From Cladopsammia gracilis (Eukaryota > Cnidaria > Anthozoa > Scleractinia > Dendrophylliidae): 64,000 nt of DNA. Location of the stretch: the NCBI GenBank assembly GCA_022457155.1, contig JAJGOT010000001.1, positions 186,001-250,000 of the forward strand. The letters run 5' to 3'. A model generated the notes under the pieces. The model was not told the DNA's origin, did not search any database, and saw nothing but the letters and a program-made list of their open reading frames with translations. This document shows positions 1 through 9,625 of the stretch, piece by piece; position 1 is the stretch's first letter; every line of letters begins with the position of its first letter. A program made the translations under genes and the position numbers.

Positions 1-1900
1 ACCATTTTAATGCCGGATTACTCCTTATTTACGTGACGCGTGATTGTTTAAAAAATTTCTCCGTGATGCGTGATTCACTTACAAATTCGGCGTGATGCGT
101 GATCGGTACCCCCCCCCCCCCCCCCCCCTTTGCCACCCTCTATAAAGACAATGACAATGTGGAAATATCCGATTTCGATTGCGAAACAGTCACACAAGTA
201 CAAATCACACCGCTTTCTGGGGTGTCTGGAAAACTCGGAACTCTGGCGTGGGTTTCTTGCAAGACCTGAATGTTTCGAGATCTATTTTTAAATTCAGTAT
301 CTATCGAATGGAGGTTATGGATTTTTACCCTGCTAAACAGCCTGACGTGTTCGTCAACTTTAGTTTCGTTGCTAAACATCCTGCACACGAGAAACCTTTT
401 CAGCCTCCAAAAGCTTGTGGAACTTTCGAAAAACTCAAACGCAGGCTAGACCCGAAAAACGCGCACCCTCTGGTGAAAAATGGGGAGAAATAAGAATTGA
501 GATGGAGTGGTCGAGCGCCGAAGGCGCGAGCTGCTAGGGGGATCTGGGGGCATGCCCCACCAGAAAATTTTGAAATCTTGATGCTCGAAAACTCCATTTC
601 TAGTGTTCTGAGACAACAATTTATGTCCATATGAAAGTCGCGTTTAACATCAGGTCACAAAATTTGATCCGCGTCACGTTGCGCAATTTAGACCCCCTTT
701 CAAAATCATTCAATTTCGAACATTTTGGCTTCGTTCGTAGAAACAACGCAAAATGTCGAAAAATCCACAACGGAAAAGGTAAATTTAACATATAGAGCAT
801 CATTAAAATCATGTTTCGGGTCAATCGGGAAAAAATTAAGGTCGGCTTTTCGAGTTCGAACATTACGCATTCGAGTTTGTTTACAAGTAAAATCCGAGTG
901 ATTTTCTAACTACGTGGAAGCCTAAGCCGGATATCTCGTAACGTCAGGATGTAACGCAAAAGTCCCCGCCGTTTTCGAAATGTTCACAGGGAGCCCAAAC
1001 GCTTTATCGGCTGTAACATAATCATTTAATAAAATATTGTTATTTACCTGTTTTCCTGTGTCTATTTGAGTCGTTTTGGAAGGGATTTGAATCAGAGCGA
1101 AGACGGTTGACCTTGCACGTTTCAAATATTATCTTGTCTGGCGCTTCTTTGTGTAGCTCCATATACACTACTCGATTTCATTTTATATTTCTTGCTGTTT
1201 CTTTAGTTTATCTGGATATCAGAGTTAAGTATACGCAATTTCATCTTTTTGTAATGAGAATTTGACGAAAATGACAGAACCGGATGTAAAAATCGGGATT
1301 TTTCCTATCCCGATCACATTTGTCGGGATTCGGGATTTTCAAGCAAAATCGGGGTAATCTCGACGAAATCGGGACGGTTGGACAATCTGTAATGTATTTA
1401 AAAAAATACTTGCGTGTAGTAGAGCAGGTTACATATTTTATGATGTTTACAGTGTTTTCAAATATGTACATAAACAAGGTTTTGGTCAAGATATTGGCAC
1501 ATGTACCAGATAGACCTTTGAGGCAGGTAATTTGTGACAGCATTTGACTCAACCTGAAGTTGCTGTTTGATGAATTTTACTACCAGAGAGCATGTCATAC
1601 TCTCATATGTTCCAGTTTAAAATAAATAAATAAATAAGTAAGTAAAAATATGTATATATAGCCAGTTAGCTTGCAGGATTTTATTTTTTTTTATGGTCAA
1701 CTGCTTGCAGGAATTTTTTTTGAGACAATTTTCCTTTGCAGGATTTTTTTTTTGGGGGGAATTGTCCCCCCCCCCCCCCCCCCCCCCCCCCCCGTCCCAA
1801 GATTTCTAATGGTGCGCCCCTTAGGTCGGGCCGGACGGGAAAATTGGCTCTCGGTCATGGCGTACGTGATCACCATCACTTTTGGGCCAAATATTTTCCT
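1..1900. other. Repeat-derived AT-rich region without a recognisable gene
   Basis: Three copies of CGTGATGCGTGAT-like sequence lie near 34, 62 and 91, followed by a poly-C run (109-128). A segment at about 500-620 with GGGGGCATGCCCC is shared in style with 30660-30785. A patch at 1270-1380 with repeated CGGGATTTT words recalls 15500-15745. A second poly-C run lies at 1769-1793. The open frame at 179-493 has no recognisable domain. Confidence 0.5.
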
Positions 1901-2046
1901 ATCAGGTCCTCCCACTCAGTCACTCAGTCAATAAGTAAGTTCATAATGTCACGGCTTGCTTTCTGTCATTGGAGGATTCAGTTACTAAGATTCCCAGTAA
2001 TCCAGTAGGTTTTCTCGGAAAAAATATTGCGCTCCGCATGATTGCA

Positions 2047-2173
2047 TATAAACGCTTATTCATAGGAATGCAAAAGCGAAGGTGTTTATAAAGCGTAACT
2101 GTTCTCAACTTAGCCAACCTGAAGATCGTCGCCTAAACGGGAAAGGTATCTTGAAACATCCAAACATCTTTTG
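2047..2173 (+). promoter_or_regulatory. Putative TATA promoter and non-coding first exon, copy 1
   Basis: TATAAA occurs at 2047 and again at 2087. The second sits about 20-27 bp before TTCTCAACTTAG, a reasonable start-site region. About 65 bp later comes a consensus donor, TTTTG|GTAAGTAAAT, at 2174. The same TATA-spacer-exon-donor order recurs in every duplicated block. PLAC8 exon 1 in both genes begins just after an acceptor, so this could be the family's upstream non-coding exon. The link is inference. A conserved acceptor (TTTCTCAG) only about 55 bp beyond the donor leaves open a mini-intron instead. Confidence 0.4.
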
Positions 2174-2257
2174 GTAAGTAAATCGCTCTAAAGTAAATTT
2201 TTTTCCGCATGGTTGCATATAAACGCTTATTCATAGGAATGCAAAAGCGAAGGTGTT

Positions 2258-2700
2258 TATAAAGGGTAACTGTTCTCAACTTAGGCTATGTCTACACTAT
2301 ACCGGATAGCTTATCATGTCGACATGAAAAATACTCCGGCATGGTGTGAACAGAAACGACCCAGAACTGGATATTTACCTCTTTTTCAGTTTCAATCCTC
2401 GCTCCTAGTTGTTGACTTCCGCTACGGTTCGGTTCGATTGCCTGTTCACACTGCCCCAGAAATTGGCACCAGAATCTATCCGATATGTGACGATTCACTT
2501 TCACGAGCGCCGCGTCGCAGCGGCGCTCCGGGACAAAAATCATTCCGAAACTAGCGTTTCATGTGTGAACGAAAGGCCTATCCGGTATGGTTTTCATGCC
2601 GGCGCAAGAGCTATCCGGTATAGTGTAGACATAGCCTTAGCCTACCTGAAGATCGTCGCCTAAACGGGAAAGTTATCTTGAAACATCCAAACATCTTTTA
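2258..2700 (+). promoter_or_regulatory. Putative promoter/first exon, copy 2, split by a MITE
   Basis: The motif order is the same as in copy 1: TATAAA at 2258, CTCAACTTA at about 2275-2283, exon remainder 2637-2700 and donor GTAAGT at 2701. The start-site region is separated from the rest by a 353-bp insertion (2284-2636). A transcript starting here would either carry the MITE in its first exon or not form. The acceptor-like TTTCTCAG ends at 2755. Confidence 0.4.
2284..2636. mobile_element. PIF/Harbinger-type MITE with TTA duplication
   Basis: The terminal inverted repeats begin GGCTATGTCTACACTATACC and end in the complement. They are flanked by TTA at 2281-2283 and 2637-2639. The paralogous copy at 2108-2115 reads CAACTTAGCC without the insertion, which gives an empty site and proves the boundaries. 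A 3-bp TWA duplication with GG-starting termini is typical of PIF/Harbinger. There is no transposase, so the element is non-autonomous. Confidence 0.85.
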
Positions 2701-3209
2701 GTAAGTAAATCGCTCTAAAGTATATTTTTGATGTTTAAGAATAGTGATTTCTCAGGCCTTCTCCCCATGACATCCAGCGCTAGCGATGCAGATTATATGC
2801 ATTAAACGATTGATTTCAAAAATCCAAGATTCGTCATAGAAGCTGATAATCGCAGAGAATCTTCGGGTGCTCATAGTTCTCATTAGGCACTGATTAGATC
2901 ATTTAATTTCCTGAGTATCTCAAAAGATTTTACTGTAGATGATTCGTTCTATAGGCTCGACTACCAGCCGCTCAGAGACCGGACGCGAGAAAGCGGCGGA
3001 AATCGAGCCTATTCGTTTGCAACGGCGGAACGTAAAACCGAGTGGACAACAGCCGTTTGAAATTCGATCCGTCGCACGTGCAAAGTTATCTGATGTATCA
3101 TGCAAATTACGCCATATGTAAACGGACATGTAAACAGACAGCAAGGGAAGGAAAATTAAAGTTAAATTAAAATTAAAGCCAGGATAGAACGTGGTTAGAA
3201 CTCCCCGCT

Positions 3210-3345
3210 AACTCGAACTTCCTTGGATTTAGCCCTATCTTTGAGTCATTACTCGGATAACTCGAACTCGGATAACTCGAATTCCCCGCTAACTCGAACT
3301 GTTTTTCGTTTCCATAGGCCCAAACTCGAACTCTGTTTTTACGAC
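3210..3345. mobile_element. Degenerate pogo/Tigger-like fragment
   Basis: Repeated CCCCGCTAACTCGAACT and GGATAACTCGAACT words resemble the ends of pogo/Tigger-type MITEs. A similar but separate element lies in RAB24 intron 1 (about 43158-43519). Clean termini are not visible here. Confidence 0.35.
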
Positions 3346-3703
3346 TCGTCAAAAGAAAATGGGCTGCTTGTTATCTGATTGTAACTTCGGACTGATCACG
3401 TATTCAACATTCATTTCACGATCTTATCAGTCACTGCCGGATGTCTTTTGCCTCGGCAGTGAATATAGAAATCAAAGGCTTCTATAGAGTGTTTTCACTG
3501 ACGTCATATCAAAATTCAGAAGCATTAAACAACAGTTTTGGATTCCAAAATGTTTATGGAATTGTAGAGAGTTTAAAACTACAGATCTAGGCCAAATTTT
3601 GAAGCGCAAGAGCATTTCCTTCAAGAATTATAGGCGAACGAGTAAGAAATGTATGGGCGGCCATCTCGGTGCCCCACTTAATTACACCAAGTCTTAATTA
3701 CTG

Positions 3704-3842
3704 ATAAGATGCAACTTTTGGCAAAGTGTAAAAAAAAATTGTAGGTGGGGTTCAGAGCTACCTTAAATTTTCGAAAATTTAAGGTAGCTCTGAACCCCAC
3801 CTACAGAATTTTTTTACACTTTGCCAAAAGTTGCATCTTATC
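3704..3842. repeat. Near-perfect palindrome
   Basis: The arm running GATAAGATGCAACTTTTGGC to CCTTAAATTTT is repeated in reverse complement around a centre at about 3772. The right arm is shared with the left end of the TTAA-flanked element at 3779-4112. The palindrome probably formed when an element end was duplicated in inverted orientation. Confidence 0.75.
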
Positions 3843-4112
3843 TTACTGATCAAAATTCGACAATAAAAAATGGTGTTCACCGAGTCATTTTTGAGTTATT
3901 AGCACTTAAAGCTAAAATTAAGGGTGTTTTCAGCACGTTATACTGTTGCTATAGTAACATATTGTGTCACAAAAATGATTACAACGTGTTCATCAATCAT
4001 TGGGCATTCGTTTGATATCATGATTGTAGCATCAACTGATAAAGGGTGGTTTTAATGACCCATCAAAATCTAAGTCTTGGAAAGTGCTGGAAACTGTTGG
4101 GAGCCACCTTAA
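3779..4112. mobile_element. TTAA-flanked foldback-type element
   Basis: It begins TTAA-GGTAGCTCTGAACCCC and ends GTTGGGAGCCACC-TTAA. Termini of GGWGGCTC type with TTAA are shared with the two 2.1-kb foldbacks and the fragment at 44970. TTAA targets are typical of piggyBac-type transposition, but no transposase is present. Confidence 0.55.
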
Positions 4113-4696
4113 ATCGATACCCTATTTCAGATGTTAATCAAACCGCATTTCTCAAGGGATGTAAAAAGTAGCTTCTTCTAAAAAAAAATATCCAATTCCA
4201 GACCAGAGTGCGCAAACCATACCCTATTTAATGGATGCTGTTTCGTCTGACGTTGTCATGGTAACAATATCTTTTATCCTTGTGTTACTTTTATACTCCC
4301 GGTATTTCCGCTCAAAATCCTTCTTTTTTAGTCTCAATTATCTCACCACATCAGATAGTAAAGTTATTCTCGATTTCTACCTTTCTGTTCGCTTTATCCT
4401 CGGAGCCACACAACAGACATAAGTTTTGATCGGTTCATTGTCAATGAAAGGAGTGAAAATTTGCATATTTGTCCCCATCCAATTTTGACTCGTACATTAC
4501 GCTTCGTGCATTCACAAATTAAAAACTAAACAACTGCTAACAACAAGTAAATAAAATAAAATGGCGGGGACACCGCAGCAGCATAGCCAATTACTGCGGG
4601 CACAACGAGCGAGTCATATTTTTTCTGTCCCAATGGAAATTTCAATACCTTAACCTTTTTTTTCTTCTTCACACATTTCTTTCCAGAAACGTAATC

Positions 4697-7638
4697 ATGG
4701 ATCCTTACAACCAATACAATACAACCAATACAACTGTTATTGTAAACCAACCCTCACCGGTGATTTTACAGCAAGGAATGCGTGACTGGAATACTGGATT
4801 ATGTGGCTGCTTTGAGGACTGCTATTCTTGTAAGCTAACCAGCTATGTTTTGAGTTGCATTGCTGCGTTTTGTGATCGGCAAAAAAACTAGCGCCACTTT
4901 CTCAACCAATCAGAAATAAAACAACAACCAACTGCGACTTTTCTGCACCCGTTTTCCCGCGCTTGGCGCCAGCTACTTTATTTGCCCCGAGCTCTGATTG
5001 GTTCATTGGATTGTATTCCCCTTTGTGATTGGCCAGCGTGATTACTTTAGTTTTGGTCTAACGACACTTAATAGCGCTGCGCACTATTGCTAAAATTAGA
5101 TAGACCCCCCGCGTGACTCAGACAAAGTTTGCTGTCAGATCAAAGGCTTTGTATGAGCGGGATGTGTTTTGGATACGAAAAATCGGTAAAATTAGCGGTA
5201 CAGTCAACTCTCTCTTAATGGACACCACTATAAGACGGACACCACTATAAGACGGACACCTGGTGTTGGTCCTTGCCGTTCGGTTTTTCAGTCATTTCAC
5301 AGTGTAACTAAACTCTCTATAAGACGGACACCTCTCTAAGACGGACAGTTGGTGCCAATCCCTACGGTGTCCGTCTTAGAAAGTTGACTGTAAACGTGAT
5401 TTTAACGTTTTTGGGGCTTCAAATCTAATAAATAAAAGGCAATGTCGCATTAGGGAGTGAAAAACTTCTGATTCAAGAAATGTAGATTTTGGCTTAAAAT
5501 TCAACAAATTATGTTACGAGGCTGCACAGTGAAATCTGATCATTGGACTTCTAACCTCTTAGCTCTCATGCGATCCGACTTGCCCAAAATTAAGCCAAAG
5601 AGAAAAGTATATTGTTGTATTCTTCTTGTATGACTAATATGCGTGCATCACTAGCTTGGATAAAGATGCGTAAATAGGTTCCAAATGATCCATAGTTTGT
5701 ATTTGATACAAATACCATTTACGCCCGCGAAACCAGAAAATGACAACGCGAATTTGTTTTTGTGCAAAAATCCTGTCTGCGTATATATAAGGGATACTGA
5801 TTTATGCTGTAAAGTTTAGAGAGTATATAGACCGCAATTTGATATATTAGAGAGCTGCTTATTCTCGAGTATTCGTCCAATGGGTATAAACTTTTCTGTT
5901 ACTACCGGCTGCGGTCGCATAAACAGCATAAAAATAAACTTATCCTTTCAGTGGAGTAATGAACAGATAATCATTTCTTTTCGCCATCATTGAAACCTGC
6001 CTTTTTATAACCGCTTGATTCTATATGCTACGTTTGCACACTGAACCTCTCTAAATTGAAATCTTTCAGACAATGACATTGCCATTGGGGTCAAAAGTCT
6101 GTGACGTCATTAGTGCACAGCGATATTGAAAACTGCTCTATACGTAACATGTTTGTTTTTACTACAGGCTGTTTGGGATACTTCTGTCCCTGCTTTTTGC
6201 TGTGCGATGTTTCCTCAAGAATGGGTGAAGGGTGTATGTTTGCCACCTGCTGCCCAGGAGCTCTGACAGGACTGAGGGTCAAACTCAGGGTGCAGCAGAA
6301 CATTCAGGTAAGCCGGCTCCCTTATTGTAATAAATATTGGATGACATTTGCCTCTAATTTTTTTAACTCGGCCCCAGACCCCCAATTTGACCTTTAAAAT
6401 CACAGCGAAAACGCCATTTTTTGAGGGGAACCTCAAGTGACCAATGTCACGTGAAGGCTTGTATGGAGTTCAACCGCGCGGTTATCGCTTTTAGCGGTAT
6501 AACTAATTTAATAGGCGTCAACATCCACAATCGGTTTTGATGAGACTGGGATCTAGTGAACATTTTGGTGGGAAATATGATATAGTTGGAGCGAAAGAAA
6601 CCCTGTCATTTTGCCATTTTTTCAGTGTAATTTGCTTCGACTGAGCCCATTTTGGCTTCTGTTGGTTACTTGCGCGGACTATCGCCCAGGCCGTTCGAGC
6701 TCAACTGCGCATGAGCAATAGTTTATTTTAGTAGCGCGCGCGCCCGGAGCAAATGTCTCCTTTCAGGGGGCGATTTTTTGGTATGTACAATATACTGAAC
6801 TGATTGGTCATCATCTGTGATTTATTAGAATTTTTACCACAATTGCCGCTAAACTCGCAATCTGATTGGTCGACGTGAGTGGTAAATGAGAGTCCAGACA
6901 ACGGTGCTGACGCTAACATCACGTGCGCTTGAAAAACACCAATCAGAATGCGAGAAAGTTATAGACAACGCTTGCTCTTTCTTTGCTGTCACGTTTTGTA
7001 ACAAGACTTCGATTTTTCCTTGTGTTTTTTTCTAAATATTGTTGTAAAAAAAGATTTACACCGGTTTTCCGTGGTGTGGACTCTTATTTACCACGATTTA
7101 CGTCATCACATGGTCAAAATTTGTTGCTGACTCACTCGGCTGCGCCTCATGAGTCCACAACATTTTAACCATGTGATGACGTAAATCGTGGTAAATAAGA
7201 GTCCACACCACGGAAAACCGGTGTAAATTTGTTAAACAGACGCACAGCTGACGTCATGGAGAATTTGTTTTCTCTGTTTCGTCCAACATGGCGGACAGTT
7301 TTGAAAATGTGGACAAGAATTTTCCGGAAAGGGCAAGTGAAGGAATCGAAAACATGTTTAGCAGAAGAAATTGACAATTACGAAAAAGACAAAACCGAAG
7401 ATTCGCGACCAACCCGAAGACTTTTGCTCTAGTGAAAGGGCATAAGTAAGCCCGCTTGTGCGTAAAGTTTTTACTTTGCCTACATATGGCATGGACACCA
7501 TACCACTGACAACCTTACGCATTTTATCTCTTATTTTTCTAGGGTTCCCTGTGCAATGATTACTGTACGGTACAGTTTTGTCCACTCTGTGTACTGTGCC
7601 AGCTTTCTCGCGAGCTGAACCACTGTGGAATAAATTGA
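4697..7638 (+). CDS. PLAC8/cornifelin-like Cys-rich protein, copy a (3 exons)
   Basis: Coding exons are 4697-4829, 6168-6307 and 7543-7638, joined at GT-AG sites in phases 1 and 0, giving about 122 residues. The N-terminus is short and rich in Asn, Thr and Gln. The Cys-rich PLAC8 domain follows: WNTGLCGCFEDC, then CCLGYFCPCFLLCDVSSRMG, CCPGALTGLRVKLR, and CTVQFCPLCVLCQLSREL in the last exon. The length fits PLAC8/cornifelin proteins (about 100-130 residues). The family is membrane-associated or secreted-like, with roles proposed in growth control, cornified envelope and metal transport; the exact role here is unknown. The ATG follows AAACGTAATC, preceded by an acceptor at 4686. Copy b has the same arrangement, so an upstream non-coding exon is likely. 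The introns carry MITEs. Confidence 0.88.
4845..5085 (+). mobile_element. MITE of the CCAAT-rich family, copy 1
   Basis: Located in intron 1 of PLAC8 copy a. It shares the order CAACCAATCAGAA, TTTTCCCGCGCTTGGCGCCAG, TCTGATTGGTTCATT, GTGATTGGCCAG and TAACGACACTTAA with copies at 7985-8262 (inverted) and 54745-54960. The family carries several CCAAT boxes. Confidence 0.65.
5201..5390. mobile_element. Tc1/mariner-pogo type MITE, TA flanked
   Basis: The termini CAGTCAACTCTC and AAGTTGACTG are inverted and flanked by TA (5199-5200 and 5391-5392). The interior has repeated ATAAGACGGACACC words in both orientations. It lies in intron 1 of PLAC8 copy a. Confidence 0.85.
5400..6167. other. Rest of PLAC8 copy a intron 1
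   Basis: AT-rich intronic sequence. I see no exon or defined repeat before the acceptor TACTACAG at 6167. Confidence 0.5.
6512..6782 (+). repeat. Dispersed repeat, copy in PLAC8a intron 2
   Basis: An inverted, diverged copy lies at about 51648-51925 in RAB24 intron 6. Shared words are TGATGAGACTGGGATCTAGT, GAACATTTTGGTGGGAAATA, GGCCGTTCGAGCTCAACTG and GGAGCAAATGTCTCCTTTCA. It is non-coding and likely a non-autonomous transposon. Confidence 0.7.
7055..7227. mobile_element. Perfectly folding MITE in PLAC8a intron 2
   Basis: Arms of about 75 bp start TTTACACCGGTTTTCCGTGG and run through ACGTCATCACATGG. They are inverted with almost no mismatch around a short centre. The high arm identity suggests recent insertion or arm homogenisation. 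Confidence 0.85.
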
Positions 7639-7984
7639 AACGTGATTCCTTCATCCTTGTTCGTGGAGCTGGACCTAGTTAGCGAGTAATGTAGAATGAG
7701 TTGTAGGAAACAATTTTGTGAATTAAACGTACTATATAATGTTTTGGCCATTAGACTGGAAAAATGGTTTGTAGGGTATCTTCGTACGATATATTTCATA
7801 TATTAATATTTGAAAATTTCGATTGCGAGAATGAAACATTACTCCAATCTTTTGGTTGAACGAGTAACATTTTAGGCCATTTATACAAATAATCTACAAA
7901 AAATTTTTTTAGACAAGGTTTAGTAACAGTGTGTGGTTTAAACTGACTAAAACTGAGCTGCTGATAAGCAAAGTTAGACCTTCT

Positions 7985-8262
7985 TTGGAGTGGTTTTGAA
8001 TTAAGTGTCGTAAAAGCAAAACCAAAGTAATTACTCTGGCCAATCACAACACGCGCAGACAATCCAATGAACCAATCAGAACTCAGAGCAAGTACATGTA
8101 ACCAGCCGCAAGCGCGGGAAAGTCACAATGGGTTTTGGTTTTACTTCTGATTGGTTGAAAAGTTGGCGCGAGATTTCTTAGCCAATCATAAAGCGTAGCA
8201 ATGCAAAAGCAATGCAATCACTAAATTACTTTCGACACTCAATTGAAAACCGCTCTAAATGT
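7985..8262 (-). mobile_element. MITE of the CCAAT-rich family, copy 2
   Basis: Reverse-oriented copy of the 4845-5085 element. The best-preserved ends are GAGTGGTTTTGAATTAAGTG and CACTCAATTGAAAACCGCTC, which act as inverted termini. It lies about 350 bp after the PLAC8a stop. Confidence 0.7.
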
Positions 8263-8264
8263 CC

Positions 8265-8945
8265 TTAAACCAGGTTTTACTTGTGAAGCTCATTAACCTT
8301 ATCGTCCGTAAGAGTTTTTTTTTTTGGCCTTTTTGTTGTAAGCAGATGGATTAAAATCAAACATCTCCACGAAGCAATCTTGTGTCATAAATTCTGCAGG
8401 CAACGAGCAGTCCTTCATTTCTCTCAGAGAGAGATCCGAGAGGGCGATTACGCGATCTCGCGCGAAAATCAGCTCCCCTCGAGGAGCTCGAGAAAATGTT
8501 AGAGACTGAAAAGTTAAAGAATTTCAATCGCTTCTCAGCTGTTAGTTATTCCGTTTAATCGTCTTACGTCGGTTGGCGAGATATGATACAAGGGAGTCAA
8601 ATACTAGTTGTATTATCAACTGACGGCTTACAATGCACACAACTGTCTCCCAAAATTACTTCCGCTTTGGTTGTCGAAACACATTCTCGACACCAGAGCT
8701 CTTCTTTCTTACGCATGCCTAACGGCGAGACTTCCGCGGTCAAGAAAACCGAATACTCTAGTTTCGAGAATGGTTGAAACGTCTCTGATGTCAACAACAA
8801 CAACAACAACAACAACAGTTCTTTTCAGAGGTACACTAAACCGGACGAGCACATTTGACATATTACTCACACTCCTGGGTTCCAACTGACAATACATCCT
8901 TTATGTCTTTAGCAAGATAAAAAATATCACAATGTTATAAGAATT
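8265..8945. other. Intergenic spacer, no gene seen
   Basis: Contains a short CG-rich patch near 8440-8490, an (AAC)n tract at about 8788-8817 and unrelated short open frames on both strands. I find no conserved domain or splice-supported exon. Confidence 0.5.
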
Positions 8946-8949
8946 TGTT

Positions 8950-9625
8950 GATTCACCATTTCAGTTCCCTTTGCTCTTGCGCGCAGACCTTCGCAGCAGA
9001 GTTGATTAGTAGTTAAAGATTAATCATTTTGTTTTCAACAATTCTCAGAACACTTCGTTAAAAGAAGCTAGAGTAGCTTATATTTGCAAACGGAAGTTGG
9101 AAAAAAGCTTCATTAATTCATGTTTGTTTAATTTATTTCAAGCTATCAAAAAAATATTATATGTAGACTTTGAATCTCTTCAAAATAACTTTCGCTACTA
9201 TTAAGGCAACGACATTCTCAGAAGTTGGCGCCACTTTTTAAAATTCGAGCTGGATTGCTGGGGAACTTTTGCAACACTTGACTTGGTTTTCTTTCCGTCT
9301 GCATGTAAATAATTAATTGAAAAATTGACAATTGTCAGACGGATCATTGGACGATTTAGTTAACAAGATTCCCAGTAATGTTTTGTAGTAGGTTTTCTCG
9401 GAAAAAAAAAAAAGTGTCGCTCTGCATGATTGCATATAAACGCTTCTTCAGAGGAGTGCAAAGCGAAGGTGTTTATAAACTTTATAAAGTGTTCTCAACT
9501 TAGACTACCTGAAGATCATCGCGTAAGGGGAAAAGGTATCTTGAAACATCTTTTGGGTAAGTAAATCGCTCTAAAGTATATTAATGTTTTTTTTCAAAAT
9601 TGTGATTTCTCAGGCCTTCTTATCC
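8950..9625 (+). repeat. Duplicated block D2 (proximal part)
   Basis: Matches 13589-14410 in order: TTTGCTCTTGCG, CCTTCGCAGCAGAGT, GGAAGTTG, ACTTTGAATCTCTTCAAAA, GAGCTGGAT, TTTTCTCGGAAAAA and GCATGATTGCATAT. The distal part resumes near 11520, after the 595-bp triplication. Confidence 0.75.
9436..9556 (+). promoter_or_regulatory. Putative TATA promoter/first exon, copy 3
   Basis: TATAAA at 9474 (another near 9435), then GTTCTCAACTTAGACTACC and the donor GTAAGTAAAT at 9557. The acceptor-like TTTCTCAG ends at 9613. This copy precedes the decayed third PLAC8 locus. Confidence 0.35.

Larger units (their letters stand above)
1935..3200 (+). repeat. Duplicated block D1 upstream of PLAC8 copy a
   Basis: This block shares long stretches with 8950-9625/11520-11660 and with 13590-15045. 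Landmarks in order are the ATGTCACGGCTT/ATTGGAGGATTCAG segment, TTTTCTCGGAAAAA, GCATGATTGCATATAAACGC, the TATA-plus-exon core, TTTCTCAGGC, GAATCTTCGGGTGC and CAAAGTTATCTGATGTATCA. In D1 the core is present twice (2033-2197 and 2207-2283 plus 2637-2725). A Harbinger-type MITE interrupts the second copy. Confidence 0.75.

Noticed and set aside
179..493. 104-codon frame as a gene
   Set aside because: No recognisable domain or splice context, and it sits in repeat-like DNA.
7229..7432. Frame in PLAC8a intron 2, including a possible MADSFENVDKNF... start in another frame
   Set aside because: Vaguely like the N-terminus of coral recombinase-type proteins, but it stops after 28 codons and cannot be supported.
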